Below are positions 43,692 to 55,500 of a stretch of DNA of 64,000 nucleotides, piece after piece. This DNA comes from Streptomyces sp. Edi2. GTDB lineage: Bacteria > Actinomycetota > Actinomycetes > Streptomycetales > Streptomycetaceae. A model generated the notes under the pieces. That model had not been told where the DNA came from. It searched no databases and saw only the letters and a program-made list of their open reading frames with translations. Position 1 is the first letter of the stretch; every line of letters begins with the position of its first letter. A program made the translations under genes and the position numbers. The stretch covers positions 9,015,501 to 9,079,500 of the forward strand of contig NZ_JBEJGX010000003.1 of NCBI RefSeq assembly GCF_040253635.1. Reading direction: 5' to 3'.

Positions 43692-44403
43692 TCCACCAGT
43701 TGTTGCCGATCTCGCTGCCGAGCAGCAGGCCGCGCAGCGTCTCGATGGCCGGCGTGAACGGCTGGTAGGCGGCGATCGGCTGGAACCAGCCCGGCATCGC
43801 GTCGACCGGGACGAAGGCGCTCGAGAGGAACGGGAGGAGGAGCAGCGGCAGGGCGTTGTTGCTGGCCGCCTCGGCGTTCGGGGCGGCCAGGCCCATCCCG
43901 ACGGCGAGCCAGGTGAGCGCCGTGGCGACCAGCACGAGCAGCCCGAACGCCGCCAGCCACTCCAGTGCCGTGGCGTGCGTGGACCGGAAGCCGATGGCCA
44001 CGGCGACGGCGCCGACGACGACCACACTGATGACTGCCTGCAGCACGCTGCCGACCACATGCCCGATGAGCACCGACCCGCGGTGGATCGCCATCGTACG
44101 GAAGCGGGCGATGATGCCCTCGGTCATGTCCATGGCGACGGACACCGCGGTCCCGGCCGGGGTGGCGCCGATGGTCATCATCAAGATGCCCGGGACGAGA
44201 TAGGCGAGGTATGCGGAACGGTCGGCGCCGCCGCCACCCAGGCCCGCACTCATCACGTCGCCGAAGACGTAGACGAAGAGCAGCAGCAGGACGACCGGCG
44301 TCAGCAGGATGTTCAGGGTGAGCGACGGGTAGCGCCGTGCGTGCAGGAGGTTGCGGCGCAGCATCGTGGACGAGTCACGTACGGCGAGCGAGAGGGAGCT
44401 CAT
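43612..44403 (-). CDS. ABC-2 type transporter permease (DrrB-like)
   Basis: 263 residues from the ATG at 44403, which overlaps the stop of the ATPase gene by 4 bases (ATGA). Six hydrophobic segments are visible, among them LTLNILLTPVVLLLLFVYVF, YLVPGILMMTIGATPAGTAV, VLQAVISVVVVGAVAVAIGF and LLVLVATALTWLAVGMGLAA; the cytoplasmic stretch MTEGIIARFRTMAIHRGSVL is the standard DrrB coupling loop. With the ATPase it forms a two-component exporter, the type used for daunorubicin and other drugs. The C-terminus ends SWSKSLFHRAPK. Substrate is unknown. Confidence 0.92.
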   Translation of the reverse strand: MSSLSLAVRDSSTMLRRNLLHARRYPSLTLNILLTPVVLLLLFVYVFGDVMSAGLGGGGADRSAYLAYLVPGILMMTIGATPAGTAVSVAMDMTEGIIARFRTMAIHRGSVLIGHVVGSVLQAVISVVVVGAVAVAIGFRSTHATALEWLAAFGLLVLVATALTWLAVGMGLAAPNAEAASNNALPLLLLPFLSSAFVPVDAMPGWFQPIAAYQPFTPAIETLRGLLLGSEIGNNWWITIVWCLGLAALGYSWSKSLFHRAPK

Positions 44404-45371
44404 CGGGCAGTCTCCTTGGGCTGGTGGGGGACGCCGGTGCCGCTGGTCAGGGCGAAGAACACGTCGTCGAGGTCGGGGGTGTGCACGGTCAGCTCGTCCG
44501 CCTCTACACCGGCCGAGTCCAGCCGGTCGAGGAGGGCGCGCAGCTCGCGCTGACTGCTGTCGCAGGGGATCTGCAGCACCAGGGATTCGTCGTCGCGGGG
44601 TACCTCGCGCAGCGCGACGGCGGCGGACCGGTACGCGCCCGGGTCGGCGAAACGCAGCCGCACGTGCCCGCCCGGGACGAGCCGCTTCAGTTCGCCGGCG
44701 CTCCCTTCGGCGGCGATCCTGCCGTCGCTCAGCACCGCGATGCGGTCGGCGAGCTCGTCGGCCTCCGCCAGATACTGGGTGGTGAGGAAAACGGTGACGC
44801 CGCCGGAGACCAGCTCGCGGATGATCCCCCACATGGTGTGACGGCTGCGCGGGTCGAGGCCGGTGGTGGGCTCGTCGAGGAAGAGGATCCGGGGGCTGCC
44901 GACCAGCGTCATGGCGATGTCGAGACGGCGCCTCATACCGCCGGAGTAGGTGGCGGCGGGCTTCTTCGCGGCCTCCACCAGGTCGAAGCGCTCCAGCAGC
45001 TCGGCGGCGGTGCGGCGGCCCTCGCGGCGGGAGAGGTGGTGCAGGTCCGCTATGAGGAGCATGTTCTCCTCACCGGTGATCAGGCCGTCGACGGCGGAGA
45101 ACTGCCCGGTGACACCGATCGCGGCCCGCACGGCCTGTGGGTCGGCGGCCAGGTCGTGGCCGCCGACGCGCAGATCGCCGGCTTCGGCGGTGACGAGAGT
45201 GGAGAGGATCTTGACGGCGGTGGTCTTGCCTGCACCGTTCGGGCCGAGCAGGGAGAAGATGGTGCCGGCCGGCACCGCCAGGTCGATGCCGTCCAGGACG
45301 GTCTTGTCCCCGTAGGCCTTGCGCAACCCCTTGGCCGCGATGGCGAGTGAGCGCGATGTCGTTGTCGTCAT
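44400..45371 (-). CDS. ABC transporter ATP-binding protein (DrrA-like)
   Basis: 323 residues, ATG start. Walker A GPNGAGKTT at residues 43-51, signature YSGGMRRRLDIAMTL, Walker B ILFLDEPTTGLDPRS and switch His-like position in VFLTTQYLAEADELAD, which is the wording of DrrA/daunorubicin-type ATPases. A C-terminal regulatory extension (about 225-323) includes LTVHTPDLDDVFFALTSG, the conserved motif of this subfamily that contacts the permease. Translationally coupled to the permease gene downstream. It is probably controlled by the convergent regulator or by the gene's own upstream promoter (about 160 bases to the deformylase stop). Confidence 0.95.
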   Translation of the reverse strand: MTTTTSRSLAIAAKGLRKAYGDKTVLDGIDLAVPAGTIFSLLGPNGAGKTTAVKILSTLVTAEAGDLRVGGHDLAADPQAVRAAIGVTGQFSAVDGLITGEENMLLIADLHHLSRREGRRTAAELLERFDLVEAAKKPAATYSGGMRRRLDIAMTLVGSPRILFLDEPTTGLDPRSRHTMWGIIRELVSGGVTVFLTTQYLAEADELADRIAVLSDGRIAAEGSAGELKRLVPGGHVRLRFADPGAYRSAAVALREVPRDDESLVLQIPCDSSQRELRALLDRLDSAGVEADELTVHTPDLDDVFFALTSGTGVPHQPKETAR

Positions 45372-45530
45372 GCCGCAGAGATTGCGGCAGGGCGCATTCA
45401 GCGCGGTTTCAGGAGGGTTTCAGCGCTCAGGAACCCTGGGTTGCCTCGGACGTGCCCTTCAGCTCCTTCGGCCCCATCAGCCCTCCAGGCCCCCTTCTGG
45501 TGACGGCGACCGCGCCCGGCTGCCGTCAGT

Positions 45531-46193
45531 TCACCGGCCCAAGTCGGCGGCTTTGACCTCGCGTCGGGCAAGGACGTCCTCGCAGCGATCGTCCATCTGC
45601 CGAAGTGCCTCGCGGCGGTCCCGTCGGGAGAGCCGGTCGAGATAGGTGTGCCCGAGGAGGTGATCGGTCTCGTGCTGCAGACACCGGGCGAAATACCCCG
45701 TTCCCTCGATCACGAGGGGAGCGCCGTCCTTGTCGAAGCCACGCACGACGGCACGATCGGTCCGCGGGACCGCCATGGAGGCACCGGGCACGGACAGGCA
45801 CCCTTCGAAGTCGTCGACGAGCCGACGGCGGCCGGCCTCGGGCTGGTCGAGAACGGGGTTGACGAGGTGGCCGACATGCCGAACCCCGTAGTCGTCCGGG
45901 CAGTCGTACACGAACAGCCGCAGGTCCACACCGACCTGATTGGCAGCCAGGCCGGCACCGTCGGCCACCCACATGCTCAGGAACATGTCGTCGATCAGCG
46001 CCGACAGCTCGGCGGTGCCGAACTCCGTCACCTCACGACATCGACGGTTGAGGATGTCCTCGCCCACCACCGTGATCCGGCGTACCGAACCCCGGCCGGT
46101 TTCCGGAGGCAGAGCCGGATAGGAGTCGACCGGCTCGCCCTGGACTCGGACCCGCTGGTCGTCGGCGCGAGGTCGATCGTGCGGAAGGGACAT
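45531..46193 (-). CDS. def: Peptide deformylase
   Basis: 220 residues from the ATG at 46193 with AAGGAA upstream; an earlier GTG would add ten residues. All three signature boxes are present: GAGLAANQVG (motif I, usual GxGLAAxQ), EGCLSVPG (motif II with the metal Cys) and QHETDHLLG (motif III, HExxH-type with two metal His). It removes the formyl group from nascent proteins. The N-terminal 30 residues are polar and likely disordered, and the C-terminus is basic (SRRDRREALRQMDD). It is divergent from an HTH regulator with two palindromes in the gap, suggesting it is controlled and possibly a second, condition-specific copy. Confidence 0.93.
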   Translation of the reverse strand: MSLPHDRPRADDQRVRVQGEPVDSYPALPPETGRGSVRRITVVGEDILNRRCREVTEFGTAELSALIDDMFLSMWVADGAGLAANQVGVDLRLFVYDCPDDYGVRHVGHLVNPVLDQPEAGRRRLVDDFEGCLSVPGASMAVPRTDRAVVRGFDKDGAPLVIEGTGYFARCLQHETDHLLGHTYLDRLSRRDRREALRQMDDRCEDVLARREVKAADLGR

Positions 46194-46277
46194 CGTGGTT
46201 CCTTCGTGTTCGTGTGGGGCCAAGGTGATGGTATAGACGGTCGGAAGTCTTCGCGGAGTACGGCCAGTTGCGAAGTT

Positions 46278-46304
46278 CTTTGCAAAGTAGCAGACTTTGC
46301 AAAG
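46278..46304. promoter_or_regulatory. Two CTTTGCAAAG palindromes at the regulator start
   Basis: Perfect 10-bp palindromes CTTTGCAAAG at 46278-46287 and 46295-46304, centres 17 bases apart. The second runs into the GTG start codon of the regulator, and both lie in the 110-base gap to the divergent deformylase gene. The spacing puts two dimers on nearly the same side, a likely operator for the encoded regulator. Confidence 0.7.
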
Positions 46305-46879
46305 TGACTGAAGAAAACGTCGACTGCCCGACCGGCCGTCCCTCCACGGCCGGTGAGGGATTGCGCGAGCACGAGGTCCGCACGGCCCTGCTCGACCTGC
46401 TTGCCGAGGTCGGCGCCGTCACGGCGACCGAAGCGGCCGTCCGGCTGGGCTACAGTTCCGGGCTCTGCTCATTCCACCTCCGGCAGCTCGCCCGCCACGG
46501 CCACATCGAGGAAGCCCCTCACCGGGGAGGCCGCGCACGTCCTTGGCGTCTGCGCCGGCCCGCTGCCGAGTCCGACCCGTCCACCGAGGGTTTCGGTGAC
46601 CTCGCCCGCGGTCTGGAGGACGAGAGCTGGCAGCACTGGCTCGACCAACGAGAGCAGGCGCCGGCCGAGTGGCGCCACGACGAAGCGTTCAGTGCCGTCG
46701 CCTATCTGACACCCGAGGAGATGAGCCGGATGGCAGCCGTGATCCGTGGAGCACTTGCCCCCTATCAGGACCGCGACCACCGACCCCTGGCCCGCCCCGA
46801 GGACGCCCGGCCGGTTGCCCTCATCACCCGGCTGTTCCCTCTGCTTCCCCACCCGGCGGACGACGCGCACGAGGGCTGA
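46304..46879 (+). CDS. ArsR-like winged-helix regulator
   Basis: 191 residues from the GTG at 46304. The DNA-binding part is at about residues 20-80: EHEVRTALLDLLAEVGAVTA, TEAAVRLGYSSGLCSFHLRQ and LARHGHIEEAPHRGGRARPW, an ArsR/HTH_20-type winged helix with recognition helix around SSGLCSFHLRQL and a basic wing. The C-terminal 100 residues are helical (LARGLEDESWQHWLDQREQA, LTPEEMSRMAAVIRGALAPY) and probably bind a ligand or dimerise. No ribosome binding site precedes the GTG, so a leaderless message is likely, with the operator covering the promoter. A start at TTG 46268 would add 12 residues but would cover both palindromes. Confidence 0.82.
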   Translation: MTEENVDCPTGRPSTAGEGLREHEVRTALLDLLAEVGAVTATEAAVRLGYSSGLCSFHLRQLARHGHIEEAPHRGGRARPWRLRRPAAESDPSTEGFGDLARGLEDESWQHWLDQREQAPAEWRHDEAFSAVAYLTPEEMSRMAAVIRGALAPYQDRDHRPLARPEDARPVALITRLFPLLPHPADDAHEG

Positions 46880-46970
46880 GAAGCCGAGGTCCGTCCGTGG
46901 TGCCGAGGTCCATCCGCTGCTCGGAGGCCCGTCGGACGGGTGGGCGCCAACGTGGGCGCCAACTCTGAAG

Positions 46971-47447
46971 TCAGAGCGGCTGATCCAGGTGCACGGTCGT
47001 GGGGCGGAAGCCCGCAGCTTCGTAGAACTCACGAGCACCCACATTGAACTGCCAGACGTCCGTGACGAGGCGTCGGCAGCCTGCCGCGCGCCCCACCTCA
47101 CGTACGGCCTCGAGCAGAGCTGCGCCGACACCCCTACGAGCGGCATCGGCGACTACGGCGATCTGATCCAGCGACACGATGACGTCCGAGCGCGTCAGAG
47201 CGGTGCCGGGACGGTCTTTGACTCGGGCGACGGCGTACCCGAGGGCTTCGCCTTCCGTCCCCTCGGCGAGGAGCACGGTGACCGAGGGATCGGCGAGCTG
47301 AGCGCGGAAGAAGGCTTCGACGGCAGCCGCCTCCGGGGACTCGGCGAACAGGTCGGGACGCTGTCGTGTGTGCAGGTCATGAACGATGTGGTTGAGGCTT
47401 GCGAGCAGGACAACATCGCCCGGAACAGCGGTGCGAATCTGGATCAC
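46971..47447 (-). CDS. GNAT-family N-acetyltransferase
   Basis: 158 residues from the GTG at 47447 (VIQIRTAVPGDVVLLASLNH); the frame continues 45 codons upstream but without homology. The GNAT core is complete: VTVLLAEGTEGEALGYAVAR in the middle strands, VSLDQIAVVADAARRGVGAA with the Q/R-x-x-G-x-G/A acetyl-CoA loop, and VWQFNVGAREFYEAAGFRPT as motif B. Substrate unknown. It is followed, on the same strand, by no close neighbour downstream; the NTF2-like gene is upstream. Confidence 0.88.
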   Translation of the reverse strand: MIQIRTAVPGDVVLLASLNHIVHDLHTRQRPDLFAESPEAAAVEAFFRAQLADPSVTVLLAEGTEGEALGYAVARVKDRPGTALTRSDVIVSLDQIAVVADAARRGVGAALLEAVREVGRAAGCRRLVTDVWQFNVGAREFYEAAGFRPTTVHLDQPL

Positions 47448-47582
47448 GTCGCCATCCTGGCCGGTTGGCGCCGTCGCTGCCACATATTTCGGGGCATGGG
47501 CACACGCAGACAACCCGGGCCGGTACCCAGACACCCGGACGCGCGCCGAGAAGCCCGCCAGGGCCGACTGCGTGCCGGACAC

Positions 47583-47981
47583 TCAGGGACCTTGATCTCG
47601 AACCACGGTTCCCTGGTGGTAGACGACCGTCCAGCCGTCGGCTTCCTGCTGCCAGATGGTCGCCCGCCGTGTCCTGCGTCCGTTGAGGACCAAGGTGTAC
47701 GTCAGCAGATAGACAGTCGCGGCAAGTTCCTGACAGCGGAAGTCGGACGCCTCCCACTCCTCGACCTGCGGGGCCTTGCACCGCTCCTCCAGGACATCGA
47801 GTACATACGCTCGGCTGTAGCGCTCTCCTGACGCGCCTGTCTCCCAGAAATCCGGCGCTGTCATGGCCTCGAAATCGGCCCGTGTCGTTCCGAACTCGGT
47901 TCGGTGGAAGAGCGGTTCCCTACGGACGAGATCGTCGAGAACACCGCGTAGTCGCTCGTGGGTCACGAGGTCGGCCTCCAT
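47583..47981 (-). CDS. NTF2-like DUF4440 protein
   Basis: 132 residues from the ATG at 47981 with AGGGGG upstream. The chain (VLDDLVRREPLFHRTEFGTT, FEAMTAPDFWETGASGERYS, YLLTYTLVLNGRRTRRATIW, WTVVYHQGTVV) is a cone-shaped NTF2 fold as in DUF4440 proteins, often annotated as nuclear transport factor 2 family. Such proteins include small isomerases and proteins that bind steroids or other ligands. No more specific role can be read. Co-directional with the acetyltransferase 135 bases downstream. Confidence 0.8.
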   Translation of the reverse strand: MEADLVTHERLRGVLDDLVRREPLFHRTEFGTTRADFEAMTAPDFWETGASGERYSRAYVLDVLEERCKAPQVEEWEASDFRCQELAATVYLLTYTLVLNGRRTRRATIWQQEADGWTVVYHQGTVVRDQGP

Positions 47982-47994
47982 CCTCACCCCCTGA

Positions 47995-48156
47995 TCAGTG
48001 GTGGGCCCAGAGGAACATGACGGCCGCAGTCACGAGGGAGGCAAGAAAGACCCAGAGGCCGGAGGAGCCGCCCCCACTGCCACCGTCCCCATTGTCGGAA
48101 GCACCGTCACGGTGATGATGGCCGCCGCCCCCGCCAGCTCCGTCCACAGAACTCAC
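47995..48156 (-). CDS. Small Gly/His/Asp-rich tail-anchored membrane protein
   Basis: 53 residues from a GTG at 48156 (VSSVDGAGGGGGHHHRDGAS). A Gly-, Asp- and Ser-rich stretch with three consecutive His is followed by one C-terminal hydrophobic helix LWVFLASLVTAAVMFLW and WAHH. The His/Asp cluster could bind metal. The frame is open further upstream but without a better start, so the boundaries are uncertain. It ends 14 bases before the NTF2-like gene start on the same strand. Confidence 0.45.
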   Translation of the reverse strand: MSSVDGAGGGGGHHHRDGASDNGDGGSGGGSSGLWVFLASLVTAAVMFLWAHH

Positions 48157-48360
48157 CCCGTCCGGGTTATCCAACGTTCGATGCGCACTTGTTGACGTTA
48201 CCGCCTCCCGGAAGGGGGGCCGAGCCCGTGCGCAACAACCCCGGTGTGTTCGGGACAGTCCACGCCCTAACGACCGTTGCTGGTGCAGCCCGTAGCCCGT
48301 CATGACCGGGTCACCGAACGCGTCACGATCGATGCAACGGAGCTCTCGCCTGCCCCGCCA

Positions 48361-51993
<3,633 letters not shown>

Positions 51994-52369
51994 CGGGGTC
52001 ACCTCCGGGGTGAGTAGGAAGCCCCATCCCGGCCCGAGACGCGATGGTGGCCTTGTCGGTGGCCGACCGTGCCGAGCCGCATCGCATCGCGCCGTATTGC
52101 ATTGCATCGGCAGATGGGTGGACGGCCCGGCCCAGCCCGTCGCGGTGCGGCCGCGCCGACGGGACGGCCAAGGGCCGCATCACCCGCGCGCCATCAGTCC
52201 GAGCCCTCTCGAAGTCCAGGCCTGCAGTAACCCAGCTACGAGGCAGCACGGCTCCTGTCGCGCTCTTTGCGAAACCACACGTTGACCAGAGACATCAAAG
52301 CGAGCGCGGTGGACCGGAATCAAACAACCATTTCACCGACCGGACTCAACGATTGGTTGTCCGCCTAGG
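51994..52369. other. Divergent promoter region of dnaE and the LysR gene
   Basis: About 375 bases. Near the LysR gene an inverted repeat (52324-52360) is present. No gene seen. Confidence 0.45.
52324..52360. promoter_or_regulatory. Inverted repeat upstream of the LysR gene
   Basis: Arms ACAACCA (52324-52330) and TGGTTGT (52354-52360), 7 bp, 23 bases apart, ending about 19 bases before the GTG. A candidate autoregulatory site; TAGGAT follows as a possible -10. Confidence 0.45.
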
Positions 52370-52378
52370 ATGGCCGGC

Positions 52379-53326
52379 GTGGATCTCATCGCCGTACGCA
52401 CCTTCGTCACCGCCGTGGACGCGGGACAATTCCAGGAAGCCGCCGCCCACCTGTCGATCACCCCACAGGCCGTCTCCAAGCGCATCGCCGCGCTGGAAAA
52501 GGACCTCGGTGTGCAGCTGTTCAGCCGTACGGCCCGCGGAGCCCGGCTGACCATTGACGGGCAGGCGTTCCTGCCTTACGCCCGGACTCTCCTCCAAGCC
52601 GAGGAACGGGCAGCCGCTTCCGTGCGGCCAGGGCGCCGGGCGCTGCGAGTCGACGTGATCGGCCGCCGGCTCTCGGTGGCGGGTCTGCTGCGTGAGTTCC
52701 ACCGCGCGTATCCCGGGACCGAGCTTGATGTCGTGACCCTGTTCGACTCCGACACGGCCATCGCCGCCGTCCGGACCGGGATGATCGACGCGACCTTCCG
52801 CGCCGTGACCATGCCGGGCCGGCAGCTCCCCGACGGTATCGAGGCCATTCCGGTCTTTGACGAACCGCTCCACCTGTTCACCGGACCGGCCCACGAGTTC
52901 GCCGCCGCCCGCGCCATCGCACCCGCCCAGCTCGCCGGGCGCCGCATCTGGATGCCCGGCAACCTGCCTGGCACCGAGTGGGCCGCCTACTACGACGAAC
53001 TCGCCGCCACATTCGGTCTCACCATCGACGCAATCGGTCCCAACTTCGGCATCGAGCACCTTCTCGACACGATCGCCGACTCCTCGACACTGGCCACCTT
53101 CGTCAGCGAGCAGACTCCGCTGGTCTGGCCTGCCGGCCATGACTTGCGGCGCATCCCCCTGCACGACCCGACCCCGGTCTACCCGCACTCCCTGATCTGG
53201 CGCACCGACAACCCGCACCCCGCCCTCACCGCACTCCGCCACCACCTCACCTCCGCATACCCCGGCCGTCCCAACGGCGGGACCTGGACACCGAAGTGGT
53301 CCCAGTGCGCCACACCGTCGAGCTAG
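52379..53326 (+). CDS. LysR-family transcriptional regulator
   Basis: 315 residues from the GTG at 52379 (VDLIAVRTFVTAVDAGQFQE), the start typical for the family; an ATG three codons upstream is possible. The N-terminal winged HTH continues AAAHLSITPQAVSKRIAALE and LGVQLFSRTARGARLT. The effector domain starts after about residue 85 (RALRVDVIGRRLSVAGLLRE) and has the two-lobed periplasmic-binding-type fold (TELDVVTLFDSDTAIAAVRT, PLHLFTGPAHEFAAARAI). Its target is not evident: the gene is divergent from dnaE and followed by a gene-poor region. The C-terminus is Ser/Thr/Pro-rich. Confidence 0.93.
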   Translation: MDLIAVRTFVTAVDAGQFQEAAAHLSITPQAVSKRIAALEKDLGVQLFSRTARGARLTIDGQAFLPYARTLLQAEERAAASVRPGRRALRVDVIGRRLSVAGLLREFHRAYPGTELDVVTLFDSDTAIAAVRTGMIDATFRAVTMPGRQLPDGIEAIPVFDEPLHLFTGPAHEFAAARAIAPAQLAGRRIWMPGNLPGTEWAAYYDELAATFGLTIDAIGPNFGIEHLLDTIADSSTLATFVSEQTPLVWPAGHDLRRIPLHDPTPVYPHSLIWRTDNPHPALTALRHHLTSAYPGRPNGGTWTPKWSQCATPSS

Positions 53327-54109
53327 GCAGCAGTTTCGTTTGGATCACCGAGCAACCGGAGGCAGTTGCTGCGATGAGGAGTCGGGCCGGGTAGCCACCC
53401 CTGGCCTTCTTGTGTCGGGGTTGGCGTGACCGTCCGAACCTCCAGGTGAGCGCGTCGATCACCTCCGTCGATCAGCTGCTCTGAACGAGGCCGTAGCCGC
53501 CGGGGCGTGCGGGCTGCCCGTAGCTCCCAGGTCGGGCGGCTGTCCGTCCAGAGAATGACGCGGGGGCCGGTAGTGGCACTTCAGGACAGTGCGCCTTTGG
53601 GGTCCTGTGGGGGAGGACGGCACTGACCTGTGCATTCGAGGATGGGGACATCGAAGCCTCCGCAACTGTTCCAGGAGCTATGAGTTCGCATGCCCCCCAC
53701 GGCACCCCTCCCGGGTGCTCCGCGCTTCCCCGGTCCCCCCTCAACCCACCGCGAGATCCCCGCCGACGCCATGGCCAACCTCTACATCCTCGCGCCCTGG
53801 TTGCACTGACCACGGCACAGAACCACGGCACAAAACCAGGGCCGGTGCTGCGGGAACTGTGTAGTCGAGCGCTGCATACCCGCCGCCTGACAATTCCGCC
53901 TGAGAACACCCCAAGCCCGCCCCTGACGGCCAGGTAAAAACAAAGGATTGCCGCCGATCAAGAACACGAACGTGATCATGATCAAGGGTGCGAACACGAT
54001 TACGATCACGAACACGAGCACCCCTTGTCGCCAAGAGGCGAACCCTTGCCATCAAACGACACTTTGACGGACACATCCGCTTGAATCCCCTCAGGTATTC
54101 CTTTCCCTA
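53327..54109. other. Gene-poor region
   Basis: Nearly 800 bases between the LysR and PmtA-like genes. Apart from the doubtful 79-codon frame (53782-54021, minus) no gene is supported. A stretch of AT-rich repeats of the type GATCACGAACACGA occurs at 53960-54020. Confidence 0.45.
53782..54021 (-). CDS. Possible small membrane protein
   Basis: 79 codons from a GTG with AAGGGG six bases upstream. The first 24 residues, LVFVIVIVFAPLIMITFVFL preceded by Met, form a strong membrane segment, then NPLFLPGRQGRAWGV. The remainder (CQAAGMQRSTTQFPQHRPWF) is low-quality and probably noise, so a real product may end differently. The sequence coding the helix is repetitive (GATCACGAACACGA-like), which alone could create a fake hydrophobic run. 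It contains a TTA leucine codon, rare in Streptomyces. Confidence 0.3.
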   Translation of the reverse strand: MLVFVIVIVFAPLIMITFVFLIGGNPLFLPGRQGRAWGVLRRNCQAAGMQRSTTQFPQHRPWFCAVVLCRGQCNQGARM

Positions 54110-54838
54110 ATGAATGAAAACACCACTCACAGTCATGTCCGGACTCAGCGCGCGACCGAAGGCTGGGCCTTCTTGGTTGAGTCGATACGGAATCACCGCA
54201 CGGTCGGTTCCATCGCCCCCAGCAGTAAGTCGCTGGCAGGCCTGCTGGCCGACCCGTTGCGGGAACAAGCGTCGCGGACCACGAACGTCCTGGAAGTAGG
54301 CGCGGGTACCGGCTCGGTCACACGAGTCCTGCTTCCCCGGATTTCTCGGGGAAGCCGCCTGGACATTGTGGAAGCCAACCCTCATTTTGCCGCACACCTG
54401 CGTCGTCTGGTTCACGGCTACCCGAACCTGCCGGAAAAGCAGGAGCAAGTGCGCGTACATAACGTATATGTCGAACAGCTCGCCACCGACCGTCGCTATG
54501 ACGTGATCGTCTCTGGCCTGCCATTCTCCAACTTCTCCCCCCGGCAGGTTGAAGAGATCATGGGGAACTACTTTCATCTGCTCCGCCCCGGCGGAACTCT
54601 CACCTACTTTTCTTACTGCGGCAGTCGCTGGGTCCGTACCTTTCTGACCTCTCGCCCTGAGGCCCGTCGTCAACGCCAGGTCAAGGATCTGCTGAACCGG
54701 TATCACCACCGCTACGCGACCGGCTGTTGGACCGTGTGGGGAAATCTGCCACCCGCGCAGGTGTGGCAACTGCGCCGCCCCCTCGATGCTGTCGATGCCT
54801 CCGGCGTCATGAACGCCCAGCCGGACATAGCGCGATGA
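54110..54838 (+). CDS. PmtA-like phospholipid/adenine-dimethylase-type methyltransferase
   Basis: 242 residues from an ATG. The N-terminal helix and substrate region FLVESIRNHRTVGSIAPSSK, SAM motif I NVLEVGAGTGSVTRVLL, motif II DIVEANPHFAAHL, and motif IV-like DVIVSGLPFSNFS match the PmtA-type family (related to KsgA/Erm dimethylases) that methylates phosphatidylethanolamine. The LPFSNF sequence takes the place of the NPPF/NLPY catalytic loop. It overlaps the DedA gene by 4 bases (ATGA), so the pair is translationally coupled and probably acts on membrane lipids. The coding sequence is somewhat less GC-rich than its neighbours. Confidence 0.82.
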   Translation: MNENTTHSHVRTQRATEGWAFLVESIRNHRTVGSIAPSSKSLAGLLADPLREQASRTTNVLEVGAGTGSVTRVLLPRISRGSRLDIVEANPHFAAHLRRLVHGYPNLPEKQEQVRVHNVYVEQLATDRRYDVIVSGLPFSNFSPRQVEEIMGNYFHLLRPGGTLTYFSYCGSRWVRTFLTSRPEARRQRQVKDLLNRYHHRYATGCWTVWGNLPPAQVWQLRRPLDAVDASGVMNAQPDIAR

Positions 54839-55365
54839 AGGCCTTCCCCGGTCTGCTCAGCCAGATTCCGCCGGCCACCGCCTACATGGTGCTGGCCGCG
54901 GCAATCATTGCGGAGTCCATTTTGCTGGTAGGTGCCTTGATCCCCACTCTCGCGTTCATGCTCACAGCGGGAGCCTTGGCCCGGGCCGGCAGCATGAATC
55001 TGTTGTGGGTCATCGCAGTCGCCGCCGGCGCTGTCATGATCGGGGACGCACTCGGCCATCGGACCGGTCACCTGCTGGGTAATCGTCTCCGTACCGGGAA
55101 GCTCGGCCGCCGCATTCCTGCCTCAGCGTGGCAACGTGCCGAAACCCTCATGAACAAGCGTGCCGGCCAAACCCTCCTGATCTTCCGTTTTGTGCCCGTG
55201 CTGCGGACCCTCGCACCGCACATGGCCGGAATTGCCGGCCTGCCGTACCGTCATATCGCCCCGTACAGTGCTCTCGCTTCGGTCGCATGGGCGAGCGCGG
55301 AAAGCGGCGCGGGCTACACAGCAGCCTTCTCCCTCCAGCACATCTCCGTGATGGGAGGCTCATAG
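54835..55365 (+). CDS. DedA-family membrane protein (VTT domain)
   Basis: 176 residues from the ATG at 54835. Hydrophobic helices YMVLAAAIIAESILLVGALI, PTLAFMLTAGALARAG, LLWVIAVAAGAVMIGDALG and a terminal YSALASVAWASAESGAG. The conserved DedA core F-x-R-x-x-P-x-x-R is present as FRFVPVLRTLAPHMAG followed by IAGLPYRHI. DedA proteins act as phospholipid scramblases or carrier-lipid flippases and affect membrane potential and drug resistance. Translationally coupled behind the PmtA-like methyltransferase, it suggests a two-gene module that modifies and moves a phospholipid. It ends about 135 bases before a convergent gene. Confidence 0.88.
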   Translation: MKAFPGLLSQIPPATAYMVLAAAIIAESILLVGALIPTLAFMLTAGALARAGSMNLLWVIAVAAGAVMIGDALGHRTGHLLGNRLRTGKLGRRIPASAWQRAETLMNKRAGQTLLIFRFVPVLRTLAPHMAGIAGLPYRHIAPYSALASVAWASAESGAGYTAAFSLQHISVMGGS

Positions 55366-55500
55366 CCCGTGAGAGCGGCCTTGATGGCTTTGTTCATGAG
55401 GTGCGGAAGACCAAGCACACATTCCGTGCGGACGATACACGGCATTCGGCCTCGGTGATGCAACGTCACCCGAGACCGTTAGTCGACGCTCAGGACAGGG

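Noticed and set aside
40848..44060. 1070-codon minus-strand frame opposite the BTAD regulator
   Set aside because: The plus strand has the complete wHTH-BTAD-ATPase motif series; the minus translation is Gln/Arg/His-rich with no domain.
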